Of a stretch of 13,286 nucleotides of DNA, positions 7,012 through 13,286 are shown piece by piece. The stretch's first letter is position 1; each line of letters starts with the position of its first letter. The DNA is taken from contig JAACZX010000464.1 in NCBI GenBank assembly GCA_009996555.1, positions 1 through 13,286 on the forward strand. The letters run 5' to 3'. The notes under the pieces are model-generated. The model was not told the DNA's origin and did not search any database. It worked only from the letters and a program-made list of their open reading frames with translations. The DNA is from Chitinophagaceae bacterium (lineage in GTDB: Bacteria > Bacteroidota > Bacteroidia > Chitinophagales > Chitinophagaceae). The translations under genes and the position numbers were made by a program.

Positions 7012-7037
7012 GCCACGTCCCCTGCGGGAGACGTGGC
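7012..7037 (+). repeat. Strong hairpin of the same family
   Basis: GCCACGTC (7012-7019) pairs with GACGTGGC (7030-7037), and inside it CCC pairs with GGG around a TGC loop with one unpaired A. It ends 36 bp before the Imm26-like start codon, so it could affect that gene's transcription or translation. Confidence 0.75.
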
Positions 7038-7073
7038 TACGAATAAGAGGTATACCGATAATTAGTATCAATT

Positions 7074-7625
7074 ATGGCAAAATCAAAAAAGAAACAACAG
7101 TTTATAGCTGGAGGTTTTGTTGAAATTAGCGTTAGTAACCAGCGGAAAGTATTTGGTAGACTTCTTCCATTGTTTCAAGTAGCAGTTTATGATTGTGTAG
7201 TGGAGCAGTATACTCCATTTAGTGAAAAAGAGATAATAAAGAAACCTGTGTTGTTCTATGTTGGAGTCTATCGTGGAATTGTCACAAGTGAAAAAATCAG
7301 CATTGTTGGATTTAAAGAGCTAACGAATGAAGAACTTACAAGAATTCCTCCAGTCTTTCATCAGTCTGAACCAAACATCGAAAAGTGTTATTTGATTTAT
7401 TATGACGGGCGAGAAGAAAGGACAACGCCTGAAAAATGTATAGGACTTGAACGAGCATCAGCATATAGTGACGATAACATAATTCAAAGAGTCGAGGATT
7501 TTTATTCAGGCAGGAAGAATTTTTTTGTAGAAATGACTAAAGTTATTCTTGACAGGTCTGATCCGAGGTATATGAACCCAAAAGTAAGATGGTCATTTGC
7601 GGAAGAAAAGTTTTACCGAGTATGA
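7074..7625 (+). CDS. Imm26-like immunity protein
   Basis: This 183-residue soluble protein has no signal peptide. The N-terminal part, after a basic MAKSKKKQQ leader, reads GGFVEISVSNQRKVFGRLL, then QVAVYDCVV, KKPVLFYVGVYRGIVTSEKISIVGFKEL and PPVFHQSEPN. That run of short beta strands is the pattern of the Imm26 family, which contains predicted immunity proteins against polymorphic or contact-dependent toxins. The C-terminal 60 residues (ECIGLE-like segment, VEDFYSGRKNFF, RYMNPKVRW) are less typical. No cognate toxin is visible nearby, so it looks like an orphan immunity gene carried as a cassette. The start is the first ATG after the hairpin at 7012-7037. Confidence 0.7.
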   Translation: MAKSKKKQQFIAGGFVEISVSNQRKVFGRLLPLFQVAVYDCVVEQYTPFSEKEIIKKPVLFYVGVYRGIVTSEKISIVGFKELTNEELTRIPPVFHQSEPNIEKCYLIYYDGREERTTPEKCIGLERASAYSDDNIIQRVEDFYSGRKNFFVEMTKVILDRSDPRYMNPKVRWSFAEEKFYRV

Positions 7626-7754
7626 TAATGGTAGAAAATAGGACAAAAAATTATATCTATCTCTCAATGGGGCCGGGGTCTGGTTTCAGCTGCCTGTCAA
7701 AGACACCAGGTGAAGTGTGTTGGCAGTAATGCAAAAGTAACACTCAAATAATTT

Positions 7755-8009
7755 ATGCAGATACTCGATTGGGGACAAGTGACACCTGAGTCAGCAAACT
7801 TGAGCACAAACACTTTTGTGTATGTCTATAACCACGATCTAACGTCAATGGAAAAGGTTGACAGGACAATTCGATTTATTATTGGCAGGCTTTTTTTCTA
7901 TGACAATCATTTACCAAAAGATCCAATCCATAAAATAAAAAAATTGACATTCGTGGACAGCAAATTGGAAATGAAACGTGCGACCTTATTTATCAAGAAC
8001 TCAAGCTGA
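7755..8009 (+). CDS. Small hypothetical protein
   Basis: An 84-residue frame on the same strand, 129 bp after the Imm26-like gene and 49 bp before the next small gene. The sequence is mixed hydrophobic and charged (FVYVYNHDLTSMEKVDRTIRFIIGRLFFYDNHL), with no signal peptide or clear membrane segment. I recognise no family. Composition is like the neighbouring accessory genes and the product is protein-like. It may be a small immunity-type protein or a truncated remnant. Confidence 0.45.
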   Translation: MQILDWGQVTPESANLSTNTFVYVYNHDLTSMEKVDRTIRFIIGRLFFYDNHLPKDPIHKIKKLTFVDSKLEMKRATLFIKNSS

Positions 8010-8058
8010 AATATTCAAGACCTGATGCTTTGGAAATTGAATTCGTAAAATAATTACT

Positions 8059-8364
8059 ATGGCATTTAACATTATAGCGGAGGCTGATAAAAATCTGGAC
8101 TATCAAAAACTTTATAAGCAAGTGTATTCAGAAGATTTGAATTTTGACTTTATTCCAATGCCAGGATTGGGACTTAATGGAGGCGATGCGATTGGAATTT
8201 GTATTCCGTTAAATAAAGCAAGTGAAGAAACATGGGCACAATTAAAACCAGTTTTAAAGAAATTGAAATCTCATTTTAATTGTGACGTTTATGATTTGTA
8301 TGGTGGACAGAAACTCGGCCTTTTTAATATTGACACTTTTAAAAAGAACTTACTAGCAAGGTGA
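8059..8364 (+). CDS. Small hypothetical protein
   Basis: A 101-residue frame starting at ATG 8059. It has a mixed alpha/beta look: an N-terminal acidic helix, a Gly-rich turn (PMPGLGLNGGDAIGICIPL, 34-52), a Lys-rich helix (EETWAQLKPVLKKLKSHF) and a C-terminal FNCDVYDLYGGQKLGLF strand and turn. I recognise no family. The small size and position after an Imm26-like gene suggest another immunity-type cassette gene, which is inference only. It may be co-transcribed with the 7755 gene. Confidence 0.6.
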   Translation: MAFNIIAEADKNLDYQKLYKQVYSEDLNFDFIPMPGLGLNGGDAIGICIPLNKASEETWAQLKPVLKKLKSHFNCDVYDLYGGQKLGLFNIDTFKKNLLAR

Positions 8365-8450
8365 CCTGCACTAACATGAACTGTATAAAAAACAAAAATC
8401 CTGACTCTATAGTGTGGCCTTAGCCGACCCTGGTATTTTTTCTTCCGCGG

Positions 8451-8681
8451 CCCGGGGTCCATTGCATGAGACCCCGGGCAAACAAACTCACCGTGAGGGA
8501 AGGTGTTTTTTGTACTTGTGTTCTGTTATCGTTCAGCCCGCTGCAGCGTGCCGACCGGGATGGTTCACGGATTTACACAGCGTTTTTTTTGTGGGGTGCG
8601 GGAGTTTCTTGCCGGGCATCGTTTGAGACGAAATGAGTTGGAATACTATAGATCCCGGGGTCTCACGCAGTGGACCCCGGG
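8451..8681. repeat. Inverted pair of GC-rich hairpins (MITE-like unit)
   Basis: The 28-nt segments at 8451-8478 and 8654-8681 are each a 9-bp hairpin (CCCGGGGTC/GACCCCGGG). They are reverse complements of one another except for two bases. Together they bracket about 175 bp with no gene. This is the form of a small non-autonomous inverted-repeat element, though I see no flanking target duplication. Confidence 0.6.
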
Positions 8682-8916
8682 CGGACGAAAAGACGGAGAA
8701 TACTGATTGCTTACGCCTAACACATCACTCACAAAAGCATGGCTTTTGAACAACGCCCAAACAAAATATCTTTATCAACTACAGAACGCAAATGAGGTAG
8801 CGTGCCGACCGGGTGTGGGTGAAGAGTGGCAGATGGTTTCAGAAGGCGGACAGACCGGCGGAGCCGGGCCGACCGTGGCTCGTGCATGAATGGTTTGCTG
8901 AATGACTAGTTACCTT

Positions 8917-9130
8917 TTTTTCTCAGAAACGTCTTCCGCAGAGACGTTTTGTAACAAGATAGCCTGCTCCAATTATAGCTGATCTCTTTATTTTCAAAAC
9001 TACCAACAGATATACAGGTTTAACAGGTGGCGATGATGCAGTGCTTTAGGTTCGTGAAAAGATTAACTGATGTATGACGGTTAGGTGATGGCGGGGGCTA
9101 TTGCGTGAGACTGCGGGGGACGAGGGGTTT
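8917..9130 (+). repeat. Dispersed repeat, copy C
   Basis: It begins with TTTCTCAGAAACGTC and a hairpin (8926-8950, loop TTCCGCAGA). It then has ATAGCC at 8959, TACAGGTTTAACAGGTGG, GATGATGCAGTGCTTTAGG, the 20-bp block shared with copy B (9079-9098) and ATTGCGTGAGAC. It is the rightmost copy and lies between the accessory genes and the conventional chromosomal genes. Confidence 0.85.
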
Positions 9131-9391
9131 ACGCTTATAATTTGGTTGCAGATTGTATAAGCTCAGCCGGGCAAACAGCAGCTAACCCGGTGAATGTTGC
9201 TTGTGAGAGGAAAGGTAAGTAAGGTTGATCTTTGCCGGAAGCTTTGCATGGTATGAAAGAATGTTGACTATCATTGCCTTTCAATTCCGGAGTTTATTGC
9301 AGAAGATGCGGATGTACAGGGTTGAGGAAAAACTGCAGATCAGCAACCGGGCGCATGTGATCTATTAACGTCATACAAAATCATCTTCATT

Positions 9392-10339
9392 ATGAAACTG
9401 CTGCTTTCCATTTTATCGGTTTTTGTTTTTGTTTCATCAAATGGGCAGGAAGTGAGCCTGGTTGAAAAAAAGGCGTACGTATTGCCCGATAGTGTGGTTC
9501 AAAAAATAGCCAGGGATATTCCGGATATTAAAACGGTTCTTTCTTCTGTTCGTTTTTATCATATTCAATACCTCTCCGACGGACTTAAGGTAAAAGGTTA
9601 CCTGGCTGTTCCTAACCAACAGGGAAGCTACCCTTGCATTATCTACAACCGTGGCGGCAACCAGGAGTTTGGCAAAATAACAGACGAGAGCTTTGTGCGG
9701 TTGCTGGGTGAGATCAGCAGTAAAGGGTATGTTGTTATTGCCAGCCAGTACAGGGGTAACGATGGTGGTGAAGGGAAGGAGGAGTTTGGCGGAAAGGATG
9801 TGCAGGATGTGCTGAATTTAATTCCGCTGCTTGCAAAAATTCCCGGGGCCGATTCGTCACGCATTGGTATGTTTGGCTGGAGCAGAGGTGGTATGATGAC
9901 GTACCTTGCCTTAACGAAAACAACCAAGATAAAAGCTGCCGTGGTTGGAAGCGGACTTACAGACTTGGTTAAAACCTTGGAAAGCAGGCCTGAGTTTGAC
10001 AGTCTTGTTTATGCGCCTATAATACCCAACTATAACGCTAACAAATTGCAAGCGTTAAAAGAACGTTCTGCTGTTTACTTCGCCGATAAACTGCATAAAA
10101 CTACGCCGCTGCTGATTTTGCAGGGTACTGCTGATTGGCGTGTTCCCACAGACCAGGTGTTGAACTTTGTAAGCAAGCTTTATGCAGTAAAGCACCCTTT
10201 CCGTTTTGTTTTATATGAAGGGGGACAGCATTCTCTTGCAGAGCACCGAACTGATTACATACAACAGGTGATTGCCTGGTTTGACATGTATTTGCGTGAT
10301 GGAAAAAAATGGCCTGCTACAGAGCTGCATGGTAATTAA
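9392..10339 (+). CDS. Secreted alpha/beta hydrolase (S9 prolyl oligopeptidase-like / dienelactone hydrolase-like)
   Basis: This 315-residue protein begins with a signal peptide (MKLLLSILSVFVFVSSNGQ, about 1-19), so it acts in the periplasm or outside. It has a short N-terminal part, then the hydrolase fold from about residue 65: GYLAVPNQQGSYPCIIYNRGG, then YVVIASQYRGNDGGEG, then the nucleophile elbow GWSRGG with Ser164. The acid is Asp248 (LQGTADWRVP) and the His is His280 (YEGGQHSL). The fold is the S9-type C-terminal catalytic domain without the beta propeller, which suits small peptides or esters. Substrate is not evident. It converges with the receptor gene across a 157-bp gap in which I see no strong terminator. 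Confidence 0.9.
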   Translation: MKLLLSILSVFVFVSSNGQEVSLVEKKAYVLPDSVVQKIARDIPDIKTVLSSVRFYHIQYLSDGLKVKGYLAVPNQQGSYPCIIYNRGGNQEFGKITDESFVRLLGEISSKGYVVIASQYRGNDGGEGKEEFGGKDVQDVLNLIPLLAKIPGADSSRIGMFGWSRGGMMTYLALTKTTKIKAAVVGSGLTDLVKTLESRPEFDSLVYAPIIPNYNANKLQALKERSAVYFADKLHKTTPLLILQGTADWRVPTDQVLNFVSKLYAVKHPFRFVLYEGGQHSLAEHRTDYIQQVIAWFDMYLRDGKKWPATELHGN

Positions 10340-10496
10340 AAAATCAGAACAGACTACTACCGGGCTTGTGTGCCACAGGTGCAGTCAAGAAGTCGTTTTC
10401 TATTAACATCAGATCCTCTTTGGGTCTTATACAGCAATAGCTTTATCCGTCTTGGTAAACATCCGTTTCGATATACCCTGTAGTTAGGATAATTAC

Positions 10497-12941
10497 TTAT
10501 TCCCTCACCCTGTTCTGTTCCTGTTGTGCGCTGTTCTGGTTATGCCTTCTTGTATCGCTGATGGTTTTTCCAAAGCGCCATGCAAGTGAGACAGTAAACA
10601 CACGGGTATCGTTTGCATTGCGCCAGTTGGCTTTGGTATTGGCAAGGTTGTTAATGATACCACGGTTAATTTGTGTGTACAGGATATCATTTGCAGTAGC
10701 ACGAACAGTGAAAGCTGTTCCCAGTTTTTTCGACACACCCGCATTCAGTCTTCCCCGTTCCAGTAAAATAAATTGATTGGAGGTGATATTGGTTTGATAA
10801 AAACCATCGATCTGTGCACTCCATCCCCTGGTGAATGTAAAACGAAAGTTGGGTTGTATAAACCAGTAAGTGCCTTTTGTATCGAGGTAGCCGGTGTAGA
10901 AATTGGTTTGTGAATGAATATTGGTCACTTCGGTATAGTAACCAAAGCTCAACCATTTTTTAATGGGCAGATCGCCTTGCAATGATCCGCTGATGTTGGT
11001 GATTTTCCCAATATTTCCGGGGCGACTGTAATAAGTGCCGTCTTTTATTTCAATTGTTTCGTTTGTGTTGTTTAGTGTGGAACTGTAACGGAATGCAACA
11101 GTGATCTTGTTTTTATAACTGTACGACAGTTGTACGTTGTGTGTATATGCCGGTAATAAAAACGGATTGCCCACATAATAGGTGAACTTATCCAATGGTG
11201 AAATGAATGGATTGAGATCCTGGTAAAAAGGCCGGTTGATTCTTCTGCCATAATCGAGTGTGAGGATGTTGTTACCGGCGCTGTCTAATTTATAATTGAG
11301 ATATGCAGTGGGGAACAAACTTGCATAGGTGCGTTTAAACGATGAATCGGGTTTTACGGCATTGCCTAACTGGCGGCCATCAGAGATCGTGTACTCTGTG
11401 CGTAAGCCTAACTGCATCGACCAGCGTTTGCCTTCATGTGAGCTGTTGATATAGGCCGCATGAATATCTTCTTTGTAAATGAAGTGATTTGTTTTGTCGT
11501 AGTCGGGTGTTGTTGTATTGTTCTTCGTTAAAAAATAATCGGCCACATTATCGGTTCTTATCTGGCTCGATTTTGCACCTGCATCAATTTTCCAACCTTT
11601 CTTCAAAGGATGTGTATAGTCTGTTTTTAACGAATAGATATCAATGGCGGCAGGCAGATCACCCGTTAAACGTTCCTGCTGCGAAAGTGTATTGTTGGGC
11701 AGGTACGTGTAATTATCAAACAGCTGTTCATTGCCTGTACTGTAACGCAGGTAGTCGGCATCCACTGAAAGTTCGGGACCGTTTTTGCGTATACGTCTTC
11801 TGAAGTTCAGGTTCACCCCGGCATTGCTGAAAGAGTTGTCCTGTGTATTGTTGGCCACAATGGTTGAATCAAGTTGAAAAGCAGTATTGATGAAACGGCT
11901 GCTGTTATCGTTATCACGCTGTCCTTTTCTTGTAACGCCGGTGAGTACAATACCGAATGTATTTTTCTCTGTTGCATAATAATCGGCACCCACTTTACCT
12001 GAAAAAGCAAGTCCTGATGATTTGATATAAGTGTGTTGTAAGAAATCGTAATTGCGGCTGCCATCGGGTTTTATGAAATGGCGGTTGATGTTGAGATCGG
12101 AAAAATTGGTTGCCTGGTTTTGTGTGAGTGTACCAAATGTATTGATCTTACCGTTGCGGTAGTTAAAGTTGAAACTGTTGTTTGATTTTGCATAGCGGCC
12201 TTGTGTATAGGCATTGTTGAGTGAGCCGTTAAAACCTTTTGCTTTTGTTCTTTTCAACCGGATATTGATGACACCGGCTCCTCCGGCTGCATCGTATTTT
12301 GCAGGCGGGTTGGTCATGAGTTCAATCTGGTCAACTGAAGAAGCAGGTAAGGAGCGCAGGTAACTTTCAAGGTCGGGACCGCTTAAGTAAGTAGGTTTAT
12401 CATCAATAAAAATCACCACACCATTTTTTCCCTGCAAACTGATGACGCCGTTATTATCAACCGAAACGCCGGGTGATTTTTCCAATACTTCCAATGCTGT
12501 TGAACCCGCAGCACTGATCATCTGGTCAACATTAACAACCGTACGATCTATTTTTCTTTCTACCGGCGGGCGTTGTGCTGTAATGGTAATGCCCTGCAGA
12601 TCTTTTGAAAGCGGCACAAGTTTGATGGTGCCTGTATTGATCGTATTTTTTTCTGCGGTAAGCGTAATGTTGCTGCTATCCTTTGCAAAGCCACTCATGC
12701 TGATGATCAAATGATAGCTGCCTTCTTTCATTTTCTCTAAGAGAAAACTTCCTTTATTATCTGTCAGGGCTGTTTTAACAGCTGTGTTATTTGTGGCTGA
12801 TCGTACTAAAATGGTTGCGCCTTCTAAGGGCTGTTGTAATGAGTCAACAACTTTACCTGAAATGGAGCCGGTGCCGCTTTGGGCAACAGCATGGAAACAA
12901 CTGAATACAAGAAACAGGAGGGCGAATACAGAACGTAGCAT
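10497..12941 (-). CDS. Outer-membrane beta-barrel receptor (TonB-dependent receptor-like, OMP_b-brl_3 type)
   Basis: This 814-residue outer-membrane protein has a signal peptide at 1-21 (LLFLVFSCFHAVAQS). A carboxypeptidase-regulatory-like beta sandwich spans about 24-110 (GSISGKVVDSLQQPLEGATI...GSYHLIISMSGF). A plug follows at about 115-230 (ITITAQRPPVERKIDRTVVNVD, EVLEKSPGVSVDNNG, DDKPTYLSG, IELMTNPPAKYDAAGGAGVINI). The rest is a 22-strand-type barrel of alternating polar and aromatic strands. The length and plug sequence fit the Bacteroidota family often annotated as outer membrane beta-barrel protein. No SusD-like partner or sigma/anti-sigma pair is in the window, so the ligand is unknown. 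The last 20 residues are hydrophilic and follow the final barrel strand (WRFGK). Confidence 0.9.
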   Translation of the reverse strand: MLRSVFALLFLVFSCFHAVAQSGTGSISGKVVDSLQQPLEGATILVRSATNNTAVKTALTDNKGSFLLEKMKEGSYHLIISMSGFAKDSSNITLTAEKNTINTGTIKLVPLSKDLQGITITAQRPPVERKIDRTVVNVDQMISAAGSTALEVLEKSPGVSVDNNGVISLQGKNGVVIFIDDKPTYLSGPDLESYLRSLPASSVDQIELMTNPPAKYDAAGGAGVINIRLKRTKAKGFNGSLNNAYTQGRYAKSNNSFNFNYRNGKINTFGTLTQNQATNFSDLNINRHFIKPDGSRNYDFLQHTYIKSSGLAFSGKVGADYYATEKNTFGIVLTGVTRKGQRDNDNSSRFINTAFQLDSTIVANNTQDNSFSNAGVNLNFRRRIRKNGPELSVDADYLRYSTGNEQLFDNYTYLPNNTLSQQERLTGDLPAAIDIYSLKTDYTHPLKKGWKIDAGAKSSQIRTDNVADYFLTKNNTTTPDYDKTNHFIYKEDIHAAYINSSHEGKRWSMQLGLRTEYTISDGRQLGNAVKPDSSFKRTYASLFPTAYLNYKLDSAGNNILTLDYGRRINRPFYQDLNPFISPLDKFTYYVGNPFLLPAYTHNVQLSYSYKNKITVAFRYSSTLNNTNETIEIKDGTYYSRPGNIGKITNISGSLQGDLPIKKWLSFGYYTEVTNIHSQTNFYTGYLDTKGTYWFIQPNFRFTFTRGWSAQIDGFYQTNITSNQFILLERGRLNAGVSKKLGTAFTVRATANDILYTQINRGIINNLANTKANWRNANDTRVFTVSLAWRFGKTISDTRRHNQNSAQQEQNRVRE

Positions 12942-12948
12942 GATAAGG

Positions 12949-12965
12949 TTTCGTTAAGAACGAAA
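12949..12965. promoter_or_regulatory. Inverted repeat in the receptor gene leader
   Basis: TTTCGTT-AAG-AACGAAA is a 7-bp perfect inverted repeat with a 3-nt centre. It ends 8 bp upstream of the receptor start codon on the minus strand. It could be an operator or a small 5' RNA hairpin that limits translation. I see no clear TAnnTTTG box beside it. Confidence 0.45.
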
Positions 12966-13065
12966 AATAATGAGAATGCGTGTATTGCGGCAGGGGAGAA
13001 TGATAAGTGGCGGGAGGGAGTGCTGTTTTTTACATGAGGGGTCGTGATTGCTGACGTTCTAAAAT

Positions 13066-13286
13066 CTTTGCGTCACTGCTCCGCTGCGTTCTTTGCGTGA
13101 AGCTCTTTATGAATGAAGGTCGGTTCGGCACAACATAGCACACAAAGCCAAGGTCCTCGCAAAGAGGTTTTAAAAACTTTGCGTCACGGCTCCGTTGCGT
13201 CCTTTGCGTGAAACTCTTTATGAATGAAGGTCGGTTCGGTACAACATAGCGCACAAAGCCAAGGTCCTCGCAAAGAGGTTTTAAAA
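13066..13286. repeat. 111-bp tandem repeat, two copies, cut by the window end
   Basis: The unit starts CTTTGCGTCAC at 13066 and again at 13177, a period of 111 bp. The copies differ at six visible positions. Each unit begins with CTTTGCG and ends with the inverse, CTCGCAAAGAGG, so each could fold back. The second copy is nearly complete at base 13286, so more copies may follow. A frame on the minus strand (13030-13254) reads through both units and yields a duplicated peptide, which is most likely a by-product of the repeat. Confidence 0.85.

Larger units (their letters stand above)
6551..7073. other. Non-coding stretch with GC-rich hairpins and repeat copy B
   Basis: This 520-bp stretch has no convincing gene. 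It contains a hairpin CCCGGGTC/GACCCCGGG (6630-6656), repeat copy B with its own leading hairpin, the small palindrome GGTGACTCACC (about 6926-6936), and two further hairpins at 6961-6987 and 7012-7037. The start is A/T-rich, the rest much more G/C-rich than the flanking genes. Open frames at 6562-6813, 6810-6995 and 6843-7046 all run through these repeats and look like chance. Confidence 0.6.
8365..9391. other. Long non-coding stretch with inverted hairpins and repeat copy C
   Basis: About 1 kb without a convincing gene. In order it holds a pair of inverted CCCGGGGTC hairpins (8451-8681), a CAAAAGC-ATG-GCTTTTG hairpin (8732-8748), an exact 15-bp direct repeat (AGCGTGCCGACCGGG at 8545-8559 and 8799-8813), repeat copy C (8917-9130), and about 260 bp of unremarkable sequence leading to the hydrolase gene. 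The open frames at 8414-8626, 8503-8706 and 8707-8889 cross these repeats and show no protein-like features. Confidence 0.6.

Noticed and set aside
6562..7046. Three open frames on both strands (6562-6813, 6810-6995, 6843-7046)
   Set aside because: All cross the repeats and hairpins. Matching frames in copies A and C are partly alike, but copy C has stops, which fits a shared non-coding repeat.
8414..8889. Open frames at 8414-8626, 8503-8706 and 8707-8889
   Set aside because: They run through GC-rich inverted hairpins and direct repeats, and the products look like random translation (Gly, Arg, Cys rich).
4757..9130. Integron cassette array with attC sites
   Set aside because: The repeats lie between gene modules as attC sites would, and GCCTAAC at 8715 fits one attC end. 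No paired GTTRRRY end and no integrase are seen, and the repeats contain no attC-like fold.
13030..13254. 74-residue minus-strand frame with a duplicated peptide
   Set aside because: The duplication is simply the 111-bp DNA tandem repeat read in frame (111 is a multiple of 3).
13066..13286. CRISPR array
   Set aside because: The units are 111 bp and alike over their whole length, with no variable spacers and no cas genes.

Overview
The window reads as an accessory (defence-type) island from a Bacteroidota genome, most likely a Chitinophagaceae-like member, joined on its right to ordinary chromosomal genes. The taxonomic clue is the 814-residue outer-membrane receptor (carboxypeptidase-like domain + plug + beta barrel) and a clear Bacteroidota-type promoter (TTG, 21 bp, TAnnTTTG) at 5136-5167. 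The left part (about 1-4505) is visibly A/T-rich with lysine-AAA-heavy genes. The right part (9392-12941) is more balanced in composition, which suggests the left genes were acquired.

Left to right: the 3' end of an unrecognised gene (1-192); a complete retron made of a nucleoside-deoxyribosyltransferase-like effector (366-1250), an msr-msd non-coding RNA (1222-1380) and a retron reverse transcriptase (1394-2278); a 376-bp gap holding a perfect 16-bp palindrome; and an OLD-family ATPase/TOPRIM nuclease (2679-4505). The retron RNA can be folded by eye. It has a 22-bp a1/a2 helix, a candidate branch G directly after a1, an msr hairpin with a 9-nt loop like that of E. coli Ec86, and a 21-bp msd hairpin. 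The a1 arm lies inside the last codons of the effector gene.

Next comes a 680-bp non-coding stretch, then a three-gene operon with 4-bp overlaps (5188-6550): a putative toxin, an HTH antitoxin with a C-terminal extension, and a SecB-like chaperone. This is the layout of a toxin-antitoxin-chaperone (TAC) system. Its promoter and a perfect 18-bp palindromic operator sit right against the TTG start. After another non-coding stretch come an Imm26-like immunity protein (7074-7625) and two small unrecognised genes (7755-8009, 8059-8364).

The gene modules are separated by long non-coding stretches (4506-5187, 6551-7073, 8365-9391). Each carries a diverged copy of one repeat of about 160-215 bp, and around these lies a family of hairpins with a shared apical core but different stems. 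The right end is conventional: a secreted alpha/beta hydrolase (9392-10339), convergent with the outer-membrane receptor (10497-12941, minus strand), then a 111-bp tandem repeat that runs to the window edge.

The most interesting points are the Ec86-like retron in a Bacteroidota setting next to an OLD nuclease, the compact TAC operon with its operator at the start codon, and the repeats that bracket the accessory gene modules.
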